Assembly: GCA_018827585.1 (NCBI GenBank)
Contig: JAHJXP010000270.1
Location: 1 to 12,798, forward strand
DNA: 12,798 nt
Source of the DNA: Pseudomonadota bacterium
GTDB taxonomy: Bacteria > Desulfobacterota > Syntrophia > Syntrophales > UBA5619
Direction of reading: 5' to 3'
The translations under genes and the position numbers were made by a program. Of the stretch, positions 6,383 through 12,798 are shown piece after piece. Under the pieces are notes generated by a model. The model did not search any database. It was given only the letters and a program-made list of their open reading frames with translations, and was not told where the DNA came from. Within the stretch, counting starts at the first letter, position 1. Each line of letters begins with the position of its first letter.

Positions 6383-7613
6383 AGGCAAGGCGTTGTTCAA
6401 GATCGCCAAGATGCCGATCCCTCAGGGGGATGTGGCAAAGACGCCTGAGGAGGCGAGAAGGATAGCGGAAAAAATCGGGAAACCGGTGGTTGTCAAGGTT
6501 CAGATCTGGGCCGGCGGGCGCGGAAAGGCGGGCGGCGTGAAATTCGCCGATACCCCGGATGAGGCCGAGAAAGCCGCGGCCGCGCTGCTGGGCGCTACGA
6601 TCAGGGGCCTCCTGGTGGAGAAGGTCCTTGTCGAGGAGAAGCTCGCGATCGACAAGGAGTACTATGCCGGAATCATCGTCAACGCCCAGGCGGACGCCCG
6701 CTGTCCCGTCGTCATGTTCTCGACGGAAGGCGGCATGGACATCGAGTCGGTCCCCGCCGACAAGATCGCCCTGATGAACGTCGATGTCCTCCGCGGCTTC
6801 AGAATCTACGATGCGCTGAATCTTGCCAACAGGCTCAAGGTTCCCAGTCAGCACATCGTCCCGGTGGCCCGACTGATCGTCGGCCTCTATGAGACCTTCA
6901 AGAACTACGGCGCCAGGCTCATCGAGATCAACCCCATGGTTGTGACCAAGGATGGAAAGGTGATCGCCTCGGACTGCCGCATCTCCATCGACGACTCCTC
7001 CGCCATCCGCCATCCCGAGCTGGGTGTCGCGGTGGCCCGCGAGTCCTCGACGCCGCCCACGGAACTCGACAAGATCGCCTGGTGGGTGGAGGAGAAGGAC
7101 CTGCGCGGTACCTGTTATTTCGCGGAGATGAACAACCAGATCCAGGGAGAGTGCTACGGCACAATCGGATATCACGGAATGGGCGGAGGCGGCGCGATGC
7201 TCGGCGTCGACGGCCTCAACAAGCAGGGCTTAAGGGTGCCCGACTTCGCTGATACGAGCGGAAACCCCCCGGCCTCCAAGGTCTACCGCGCGGCGAAGCT
7301 CGTCTTCTCCCAGCCCGGGATAGACGGCTACATGCTGGGCGGCTTCATGGCTGCCAACCAAGAGCAGTGGCACCATGCCCACGGCATCGTAAAGGCCCTC
7401 AGGGAGGAGCTGCCCAAGCGTCCCGGGTTTCCCGTCATGCTTCTTCTGGCCGGCAACAAGGAAAAAGAGTCCCTGGAGATCCTCCGGGAAGGGACGAAGG
7501 ATCTCAACGCCCGGATCAGGATCTACGGCGGAGAACGCGTGTACGACACCGTAGGGCTCGCCGAGGAGATGAAGGAGATGGTTCTCGAATACAAGAAGGA
7601 ACAAAAAGGGTAA
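6360..7613 (+). CDS. ATP-grasp CoA ligase beta subunit (SucC/MtkA-like, divergent)
   Basis: The nucleotide-binding subunit of an ADP-forming acyl-CoA ligase of the succinyl-CoA/malate-CoA ligase family. It has 417 residues against roughly 390 for SucC. The ATP-grasp part is canonical: K46 and GRGKAGG (53-59), then EINP with N191 and D205, spaced 14 residues apart like the Mg ligands N199/D213 of E. coli SucC. The C-terminal ligase domain diverges. The usual NGAGLAM, FLDVGGGA and NIFGGI blocks are replaced by GMGGGGAML, FADTSGNPPAS and GGFMAANQEQ. The ATG follows AGGAGG (6349-6354). The downstream alpha subunit and CitE-type lyase suggest malate/malyl-CoA as substrate rather than succinate. 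That is inference; citramalate or another hydroxy-dicarboxylate is possible. Confidence 0.85.
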   Translation: MARLQEHEGKALFKIAKMPIPQGDVAKTPEEARRIAEKIGKPVVVKVQIWAGGRGKAGGVKFADTPDEAEKAAAALLGATIRGLLVEKVLVEEKLAIDKEYYAGIIVNAQADARCPVVMFSTEGGMDIESVPADKIALMNVDVLRGFRIYDALNLANRLKVPSQHIVPVARLIVGLYETFKNYGARLIEINPMVVTKDGKVIASDCRISIDDSSAIRHPELGVAVARESSTPPTELDKIAWWVEEKDLRGTCYFAEMNNQIQGECYGTIGYHGMGGGGAMLGVDGLNKQGLRVPDFADTSGNPPASKVYRAAKLVFSQPGIDGYMLGGFMAANQEQWHHAHGIVKALREELPKRPGFPVMLLLAGNKEKESLEILREGTKDLNARIRIYGGERVYDTVGLAEEMKEMVLEYKKEQKG

Positions 7614-7625
7614 AGGAGGCCACCC

Positions 7626-7901
7626 ATGGAGTTTCAGGAACAGACGATCAAGGTGATCATCGATGATAGCAAATGTCAGGAGTGCGAATCCAAGGCCTGC
7701 ATTGCGGCTTGCAAGACCTATGCCCGGGGGCTGTTGGTCCTGAAGGACGGCAAGCCCGCCGTGGAGGGGGATGCCAAGCGCCTCGGGACGGAGTGCCTGG
7801 CTTGTGAATATGAGTGCTGGTTCCGGGGAAAAGGGGCGATCCGGATCGAGGCCCCCACGCCCGGGCTGGAAGAGTACCGTCGTAAGCACGGAATATCCTA
7901 A
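7626..7901 (+). CDS. Small ferredoxin-like iron-sulfur protein
   Basis: A 91-residue protein with seven cysteines: C17, C20, C25 and C29 (C-x2-C-x4-C-x3-C), then C57, C60 and C64 (C-x2-C-x3-C). The arrangement resembles short dicluster or FixX-like ferredoxins and could hold one [4Fe-4S] cluster plus a three-ligand ([3Fe-4S] or open-site) cluster. No signal peptide or membrane segment is seen, so it should be cytoplasmic. A strong Shine-Dalgarno AAGGAGG (7613-7619) overlaps the end of the preceding gene, and the alpha subunit starts 19 bp downstream. It therefore sits between the two ligase subunit genes and is probably made stoichiometrically with them. Whether it carries electrons for the downstream glycolate dehydrogenase or is a structural part of the ligase cannot be told from sequence. 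Confidence 0.85.
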   Translation: MEFQEQTIKVIIDDSKCQECESKACIAACKTYARGLLVLKDGKPAVEGDAKRLGTECLACEYECWFRGKGAIRIEAPTPGLEEYRRKHGIS

Positions 7902-7920
7902 CCAAGAAGGTGGTGAAAAT

Positions 7921-8835
7921 ATGGCTATCTTGCTGACAAAATCGACAAAAGTGGTGGTTCAGGGGATCACCGGCCGGGAAGGCTCCATGCGGGCCAAGTT
8001 CATGCGGCGCCTCGGAACGAACGTCGTCGCCGGCGTCACGCCGGGCCGCGGCGGCGAGGAGGTGGACGGGATCCCCGTATACAATACGGTGCAGGATGCG
8101 GTGAAAAACCACGGGCTGTTCGATGTCTCCGTGACCTTCATTCCCGGGACGGCCCTGAAGGAGGCCGTCTTCGAGGCGCTGGACGCCGACATCAAGTGGA
8201 TCGTCATGCCGGTCGAACGCGTTCCCCTTTACGACATCCTGGAGATGGTCGCCTACGGGAAACAGAAGGGGGCCAAGCTGCTCGGCCCGGGCTCCATCGG
8301 GGTGAACACCCCGGGTATCGGCGCTCTCGGCTGGCTGGGCGGATCGGTCGAATTCGCCAGCAGGCATTTCGTGCCGGGCCATGTCGGGGTCATCTCCCGC
8401 AGCGGCGGACAGTCGGGCACCCTCCCCTACGTGATCGCCCAGGCGGGCTTCGGCGTCAGCACCGTCCTGCATGTCGGAACGGAGCCGGTGACGGGCATGT
8501 CGTTTTCGGACGTCCTGCCTATGTTTCAGGAGGACCCCGATACGGATGTAATGGCCATCTTCGGCGAGATGGGCGGTTCCCACGAGGAAGAGGCGGCACA
8601 TCTGGTGAAGTCCGGAAAGTTCACCAAGCCGATCATCATCTACGTCTCCGGCGCGTGGGCGCCGGCGGGGATGAAATTCTCCCATGCCAGCGCCATCGTC
8701 GAGCGCGGCAGCGGGTCCACCCAGGACAAGATCACCCGGCTCAGGGAAGCGGGGATCATCGTGATGGACAATCCCAACGAGATCCCGGAGAAGCTTAAAG
8801 AGCTCAAACAACAGGGAAAACTAAGGGTAAAGTAA
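7921..8835 (+). CDS. CoA ligase alpha subunit (SucD/MtkB-like)
   Basis: CoA-binding, phosphohistidine-carrying partner of the beta subunit at 6360. It has 304 residues, the usual SucD size. An N-terminal Rossmann CoA-binding domain reads GITGREG (15-21) and GTNVVAGVTPGRGG (32-45). SRSGGQSGTL (159-168) is a few residues longer than SucD SRSGTLTYE and recalls the SRSGGMS of ATP-citrate lyase relatives. GEMGGSHEEEAA (215-226) holds the conserved Glu, and the predicted phosphorylated residue is H255 in KFSHASAIV. All catalytic elements are present, so an active ligase is expected. The ATG at 7921 is preceded by AAGAAGGTGG. The frame is open further upstream, but those starts would overlap the ferredoxin gene and precede the conserved N-terminus. 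Confidence 0.88.
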   Translation: MAILLTKSTKVVVQGITGREGSMRAKFMRRLGTNVVAGVTPGRGGEEVDGIPVYNTVQDAVKNHGLFDVSVTFIPGTALKEAVFEALDADIKWIVMPVERVPLYDILEMVAYGKQKGAKLLGPGSIGVNTPGIGALGWLGGSVEFASRHFVPGHVGVISRSGGQSGTLPYVIAQAGFGVSTVLHVGTEPVTGMSFSDVLPMFQEDPDTDVMAIFGEMGGSHEEEAAHLVKSGKFTKPIIIYVSGAWAPAGMKFSHASAIVERGSGSTQDKITRLREAGIIVMDNPNEIPEKLKELKQQGKLRVK

Positions 8836-8856
8836 GCCGGAAAGCGATGCTCCGGC
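8836..8856. other. Intercistronic stem-loop
   Basis: Immediately after the alpha-subunit stop, GCCGG (8836-8840) pairs with CCGGC (8852-8856), and inside it AGC pairs with GCT around GAT. No T-run follows, so it is more likely an mRNA processing or stability element than a terminator. It falls in the 61-bp gap before the lyase gene. Confidence 0.35.
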
Positions 8857-8896
8857 AATAGTAAATATTCAACACACCAAGAAAGGAGAAACGATT

Positions 8897-9790
8897 ATGG
8901 CAGTCATGAGATCGGTATTTTATGTTCCGGGCAACAACGAGAAGATGGTGGGCAAGGCGCCCGAATTTCCTGCGGACATCATCACCCTCGACCTGGAGGA
9001 CTCCGTACCCCCAGCGGAAAAGCCGAAGGCCCGCGAGGTGGTCCGCGAAAATCTGAAATATGCCGGCACCGGCGGCTCGAAGGTCTATTCCCGGATCAAC
9101 AACTGGGAGACCCTGATGACCAACGACGACCTCGAAGCGATCGTGCACGAGGGTCTCTCCGGCGTCTGTCTGGCGAAGACCGGCGAACCGGACAACGTCA
9201 AGAGACTCGACTGGAAGCTCGAAGAGCTTGAGAGACGCCGCGGTCTTCAGGTGGGCAGCATCGCCATACAGCTCCTCATCGAAACGGCCAAGGGCGTGAT
9301 CAACGCCTACGCCTCGGCAACCGCCAGCAAGCGGGTCAACTCCCTGATCTTCGGCGCCGTGGACTACACGAAGGATATGCGCGTAAAACTGACCTCCGAG
9401 GGGGTCGAGCAGCTCTACGCCCGTTATTACACGGCCGTAGCGGCAAGGGCCGCCGGGTGCGTCGCCATCGATTGCCCCTTCGTCGATTTCAAGAATGTGG
9501 AGGCCTTCGAGAAGAGCGTCATGGAGGGCCGTCAGATGGGATATGAGGGCAGGATGCTCATCCATCCGAGCCAGATTGAACCTTCCCACCGCCTCTACAT
9601 GCCGTCGGCCGACGATGTCGAGTGGGCCACGGGCGTTGTGAAGGTCTTTGAGGAGGAGGGGATCGCCAAGGGGGCTGCCGCCGTGTCCTACAAGGGCAAG
9701 ATGGTAGATACCCCGGTCTACGAGAACGCCCGGCAGATCCTGGCGACCATGAAGGAAATATCCGATATGGAAGCCCTGCGGAAGAAGTAG
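8897..9790 (+). CDS. HpcH/HpaI-CitE family CoA-ester lyase (malyl-CoA lyase-like)
   Basis: A Mg-dependent aldolase-type lyase that cleaves or forms 3-hydroxyacyl-CoA esters such as malyl-CoA, giving acetyl-CoA and glyoxylate. It has 297 residues, typical of CitE/malyl-CoA lyase. Motifs are RSVFYVPGNNEKM (5-17) at the CoA/phosphate pocket, LDLEDSV (31-37), the metal ligand E129 in IETAKGV, D156 in FGAVDYTKD, and GRMLIHPSQI near 220. Shine-Dalgarno AAAGGAG lies just before the ATG. The preceding ligase genes supply or consume the CoA ester, and the following glycolate dehydrogenase genes make or use glyoxylate. This argues for malyl-CoA rather than citryl-CoA. No citrate lyase CitD or CitF is present. 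Citramalyl- or methylmalyl-CoA are alternatives. Confidence 0.85.
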   Translation: MAVMRSVFYVPGNNEKMVGKAPEFPADIITLDLEDSVPPAEKPKAREVVRENLKYAGTGGSKVYSRINNWETLMTNDDLEAIVHEGLSGVCLAKTGEPDNVKRLDWKLEELERRRGLQVGSIAIQLLIETAKGVINAYASATASKRVNSLIFGAVDYTKDMRVKLTSEGVEQLYARYYTAVAARAAGCVAIDCPFVDFKNVEAFEKSVMEGRQMGYEGRMLIHPSQIEPSHRLYMPSADDVEWATGVVKVFEEEGIAKGAAAVSYKGKMVDTPVYENARQILATMKEISDMEALRKK

Positions 9791-9928
9791 CTTCCGGTCC
9801 TGCAGAAGGGGATGCGACCGGATGCGACGGAATAAAGCCGCCCGTTTGGATTCGCGCCTGACAGCCGGAGGCGGATTGGGATTGCATGTCCGCTTGATCA
9901 AGAAATTAAGCAAAATCAGGCGCCATTG

Positions 9929-9971
9929 GCGGAGCAATCCCCCTGCGAGGAGATTGCTCCGCTTTGTTTTT
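9929..9971 (+). terminator. Strong intrinsic terminator
   Basis: A perfect 11-bp stem pairs GCGGAGCAATC (9929-9939) with GATTGCTCCGC (9952-9962) around a 12-nt loop, followed at once by TTTGTTTTT (9963-9971). It should end transcripts of the ligase-lyase operon 139 bp after the lyase stop and 58 bp before glcD. The rest of the 9791-10029 gap holds a short direct repeat, GGATGCGAC at 9810 and 9820, and the palindrome CTTGATCAAG at 9893-9902. I saw no convincing promoter between the terminator and glcD. Confidence 0.85.
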
Positions 9972-10029
9972 ATGTGCGGGCCGGTTCGCCTTGAATTCCG
10001 GGCGGTTTCCGGGGAAAAAGGAGTTCGAG

Positions 10030-11421
10030 ATGGAAAAGGACAAGATGATCGGAGAGCTGATCCGTCTGGTGGGTCGGGAGAATGTGCTCAGTTCCGCAAT
10101 GCACTTCAAGCTCTATGAATACGATGCGTCGATGATCCGTACAAATCCCGACTGCATCGTTCTGCCGACATCCACGGAGCAGGTGGCGGCGGTCGTCAAA
10201 TTTGCCCATGACAACAAGATCCCGGTTGTCGCACGGGGGACGGGCACGAACCTCAGCGGCGGGAGCGTGACCGTTCAGGGCGGCATCGCCGTCGTCCTGA
10301 CGCAGATGAATCGGATCATCGAGATGGATATCGAGAATCTGCGCGTGGTCGTCCAGCCCGGCGTGATCACTCTGGATTTGAAAAACGAACTGGCCAAGCA
10401 CGGCTATCTCTACCAGCCGGATCCGGCGAGTGAAAAAGTGACCACCATCGGGGGGAATTTCGGCGAGAATGCGGGAGGTCCCCACTGCCTGAAATACGGG
10501 GTGACCAGCAACCATGTCCTGGGGGCGGAGGTGGTCCTCTACGACGGCCAGGTCGTTGAGGTGGGCGGCAAGGCCCTCGACAATCCCGGCTATGACCTGC
10601 CGGGCATTCTGGGGGCCTCCGAGGGGACCCTCGGGATCGTCACCAAGGCAACGCTCAGGATCATGCCGAAGGCGGAGGCGGTCAAGACGATGCTCTGCAT
10701 CTTCAATTCCATCGAAGACGGCGGCAATACGGTGACCGCCATCATCGGTGAAGGCATCATCCCTGCCACCCTCGAGATGATGGACAGTTTTGTGATCAAG
10801 GCCGTCGAAGAGGCCTATCATATCGGTTTCCCCATCGATGCCGCGGCTATCCTGATCATCGAGCTCGACGGCTTAAAAGATGGCATGGACAGACTGACAG
10901 AGCGCATCCTCGCGATCTGCAGGCAGAACAATGTGCGGGAGATTCGAGTGGCCAAGGACCAGGCGGAGCGCGACAAGATCTGGGTCGGCAGAAAGGGCGC
11001 CTTCGGCGCCGTCGGCAGGCTGCGTCCCAACTATCTGGTCAACGACGGCACGGTGCCGAGAACCAGGTTGCCGGAAACACTCGTCAAAGTGGTCGAAATC
11101 GGAAAGAAATACAGGATTCTCATCGCGAACGTCTTTCACGCCGGGGATGGGAACCTCCATCCGCTGATCCTCTTCGATGAACGGGACAAGGATGAATTGG
11201 AGAGGGTCCATGCCGCCGCGGCGGAGATCATGAAGGTATGTGTGGACATGGGAGGGACGATCAGCGGCGAGCACGGCATCGGCGTGGAAAAGCTCCACGG
11301 GATGTTCTTGATTTTCAGTTCCCGGGACATTGACGCCATGTGGAAGGTCAAGGCAGCCTTCGATCCGGCAAACCTGTTCAATCCGGGGAAGGTTCTGCCG
11401 GAGACGGAAAAAGCCGCATAA
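10030..11421 (+). CDS. glcD: Glycolate dehydrogenase FAD subunit, GlcD-type
   Basis: FAD-linked 2-hydroxyacid dehydrogenase subunit that oxidises glycolate (possibly D-lactate or another 2-hydroxyacid) to the 2-oxoacid. It has 463 residues. The PCMH-type FAD-binding domain carries RGTGTNLSGG (69-78) and TIGGNFGENAGG (139-150). The C-terminal FAD-oxidase domain carries FHAGDGNLHP (369-378) and GGTISGEHGIG (408-418), the GlcD/DLD metal and substrate-site motifs. The chosen ATG follows AAAAAGGAG at about 10015. An upstream in-frame TTG at 9964 would start inside the terminator U-run and is unlikely. It is followed 21 bp later by the GlcE-type gene. GlcD family members cannot be told apart reliably by substrate, so glycolate rests on the GlcE partner and the neighbouring lyase. 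Confidence 0.88.
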   Translation: MEKDKMIGELIRLVGRENVLSSAMHFKLYEYDASMIRTNPDCIVLPTSTEQVAAVVKFAHDNKIPVVARGTGTNLSGGSVTVQGGIAVVLTQMNRIIEMDIENLRVVVQPGVITLDLKNELAKHGYLYQPDPASEKVTTIGGNFGENAGGPHCLKYGVTSNHVLGAEVVLYDGQVVEVGGKALDNPGYDLPGILGASEGTLGIVTKATLRIMPKAEAVKTMLCIFNSIEDGGNTVTAIIGEGIIPATLEMMDSFVIKAVEEAYHIGFPIDAAAILIIELDGLKDGMDRLTERILAICRQNNVREIRVAKDQAERDKIWVGRKGAFGAVGRLRPNYLVNDGTVPRTRLPETLVKVVEIGKKYRILIANVFHAGDGNLHPLILFDERDKDELERVHAAAAEIMKVCVDMGGTISGEHGIGVEKLHGMFLIFSSRDIDAMWKVKAAFDPANLFNPGKVLPETEKAA

Positions 11422-11442
11422 GGCGGGGAAAGGAGACCGGAT

Positions 11443-12777
11443 ATGTCCAACGCACACCTGTGGGTTTCCGCCTTCAGGGGAATAGTCGGGGAGGCCCACA
11501 TCATACAGGATCCGGAACGGCTCAAGGAGTATGCCGTCGACGGCCTGGCGCCCAAGGCCGTCGTCAGCCCCGGAAGCCGGGAAGAGATAGCAGAACTGCT
11601 GGTCTGTGCCAATACGGAAAAACTGGCCGTCGTGCCGCGCGGCAACGGAACAAAAATGGCGGCGGGCGGAATTCCCGGAAGGCTGGACGTGGTGCTGTCC
11701 ATGCTCAGGATCGATCGGATTGTCGAGCACGACATCCCCAATCTAAGCCTCTCCGTGGAAGCGGGAATCACCCTCGCGGACGTCCAGAAAAAGCTTGTCG
11801 GCACGGGCAAAGGTTCGTTTTTGCCCCTGGACCCTCCCTATACGGAGAGGGCCACCGTCGGCGGCGTGATTGCGACCAACAGCAGCGGGCCGAGGCGCTA
11901 TCTCTACAATTCGGCGCGGGATTTGCTGCTGGGCGTCAAAGCGGTTCTCCCCACCGGGGAGATCGTCGCCTTCGGCGGGAAGACCGTAAAGAACGTATCC
12001 GGATACGACATGACCAAACTGATGATCGGCTCCTGGGGGACCCTGGGGGTCATTACCGAAATCACGACGAAGCTGCTGCCGCTGCCGGAGGCCTCGGCTA
12101 CGCTCCTGGCGTCTTTCGCGGAGCTGGCAAAGGCCGGGTCCTTTTCGCGCAAGGTCCTCCATTCGGTCCTCCTTCCCTCTGCCATGGAGCTTATGGATGA
12201 GAGGGCCGCCGGTCAATTCGGCGAGAAGACGAAATATCTGGTCGCCTTCAGCCTGGAAGGCGTCGAGGAGGCCGTGGAGAGGCAGGCGGGAGAAATCGGG
12301 GAGATGGCGAAAAAAGAAGGGGCCGCGCAGACAAAGGTCCTCAGGGGAGAGGAGGAGCGCGCCTTCTGGATCCGGGTTCGCGACTTTGCCCTCGTCTCGG
12401 CGGCTTCCGTGGTTCTCAAGTCCAGCTTTGTCATCTCCAGGCAGACCGAGATCCTGGGAAATTATGAAACTTGGGCGCAGGCCGCCGGAGTGGATTGCGC
12501 CTTTGTCGGCCATGCCGGCAACGGCATCATTAGAAGTTACATGCCGGACTGCGGGGCCGCGAAGACGGCGCCGGCGGTCGAACTGATCGAAAAATTCACC
12601 GCCGAAGCGGCGAAGCACGGCGGCAATCTCGTCGTGGAGGCCGCTCCGCGTGAAATCAAGGAGAAGCTAAACGTCTGGGGGTGGCCGCGGAGCGATGAGG
12701 TGGTGATGCGCCGCCTGAAAGAGAAGATGGATCCGAACGGCGTTCTGAATCCGGGACGATTTGTCGGGGGCATCTGA
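11443..12777 (+). CDS. glcE: Glycolate dehydrogenase FAD subunit, GlcE-type
   Basis: Second FAD-binding subunit of the GlcDEF complex. It has 444 residues, longer than E. coli GlcE (about 350). The PCMH domain shows PRGNGT (65-70), ATVGGVIATNSSGP (137-150) and GGKTVKNVSGYDMTKL (178-193), which is characteristic of GlcE. The tail ends MDPNGVLNPGRFVGGI, also typical. The GlcD-type FHAGDGNLHP is reduced to FVGHAGNGII, and no GEHG motif is present, so this subunit is probably not the main site of 2-hydroxyacid oxidation. The extra length lies in the middle, in the region corresponding to the FAD-oxidase C domain. Shine-Dalgarno AAAGGAG precedes the ATG closely. It is co-transcribed with glcD, and the stop is TGA 12775-12777. 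Confidence 0.88.
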   Translation: MSNAHLWVSAFRGIVGEAHIIQDPERLKEYAVDGLAPKAVVSPGSREEIAELLVCANTEKLAVVPRGNGTKMAAGGIPGRLDVVLSMLRIDRIVEHDIPNLSLSVEAGITLADVQKKLVGTGKGSFLPLDPPYTERATVGGVIATNSSGPRRYLYNSARDLLLGVKAVLPTGEIVAFGGKTVKNVSGYDMTKLMIGSWGTLGVITEITTKLLPLPEASATLLASFAELAKAGSFSRKVLHSVLLPSAMELMDERAAGQFGEKTKYLVAFSLEGVEEAVERQAGEIGEMAKKEGAAQTKVLRGEEERAFWIRVRDFALVSAASVVLKSSFVISRQTEILGNYETWAQAAGVDCAFVGHAGNGIIRSYMPDCGAAKTAPAVELIEKFTAEAAKHGGNLVVEAAPREIKEKLNVWGWPRSDEVVMRRLKEKMDPNGVLNPGRFVGGI

Positions 12778-12789
12778 GCTTGCCGCCGC

Positions 12790-12798
12790 AGGAGGCCC
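12790..12798 (+). promoter_or_regulatory. Ribosome binding site of the next gene (cut by window)
   Basis: AGGAGG at 12790-12795 lies 12 bp after the glcE stop, and the window ends three bases later, so a start codon is expected just outside. By family convention the next gene should be GlcF, the two-[4Fe-4S] subunit of glycolate dehydrogenase. That identity is a prediction. Confidence 0.6.

Noticed and set aside
7771..7920. Extended N-terminus for the ligase alpha subunit
   Set aside because: The extra codons overlap the ferredoxin gene out of frame, and the conserved SucD-like N-terminus begins at 7921 after a ribosome binding site.
6360..8835. Ordinary TCA-cycle sucCD
   Set aside because: The beta subunit lacks three conserved SucC blocks, a ferredoxin separates the genes, and the neighbours are a CitE-type lyase and glycolate dehydrogenase rather than TCA-cycle genes. 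It is not fully excluded without an assay.
9964..10029. Upstream TTG start giving a 485-aa GlcD
   Set aside because: It begins inside the U-run of the terminator and adds 22 residues before the family N-terminus, while the ATG at 10030 has a good Shine-Dalgarno.

Overview
This is GC-rich, gene-dense bacterial chromosome with every confident gene on the + strand. The gene content points to an anaerobic or syntrophic member of the former Deltaproteobacteria (Desulfobacterota, Syntrophales-like). That placement is inference from gene content, a sigma-54 type promoter and a heptamer minisatellite, not from a marker gene. No rRNA, tRNA, insertion sequence or CRISPR array was seen.

Region 1 (1-5639) is housekeeping. 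It opens inside valS (valyl-tRNA synthetase, 5' end missing). A 168-bp block of 7-bp tandem repeats with inverted arms follows. A compact cofactor operon comes next: nadC (NAD synthesis), a short biotin-protein ligase without the DNA-binding domain, coaX (type III pantothenate kinase, first step of CoA synthesis) and coaE (dephospho-CoA kinase, last step).

Region 2 (5640-6359) is a 720-bp gene-free stretch that looks regulatory. It holds three copies of the dyad GTGC-N7-GCAC at 5856, 5876 and 5945, a near-consensus sigma-54 promoter at 6111-6126, two sigma-70-like candidates, a possible folded RNA and a small leader ORF.

Region 3 (6360-12777) is a catabolic module. It has a divergent succinyl/malyl-CoA ligase beta subunit, a small seven-cysteine ferredoxin-like protein, the matching ligase alpha subunit, a CitE/malyl-CoA-lyase-like protein, a strong intrinsic terminator, then GlcD- and GlcE-type subunits of glycolate dehydrogenase. 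A ribosome binding site at the window edge announces a further gene, expected to be GlcF.

The simplest model is a malyl-CoA route linking glycolate/glyoxylate to malate. GlcDE(F) oxidises glycolate to glyoxylate, the lyase running in reverse condenses glyoxylate with acetyl-CoA to malyl-CoA, and the ligase releases malate while making ATP. The opposite direction (malate to acetyl-CoA plus glyoxylate) and related substrates such as methylmalyl- or citramalyl-CoA cannot be excluded from sequence. The upstream sigma-54 promoter with remote dyads suggests the module is switched on by an enhancer-binding activator that lies outside this window.
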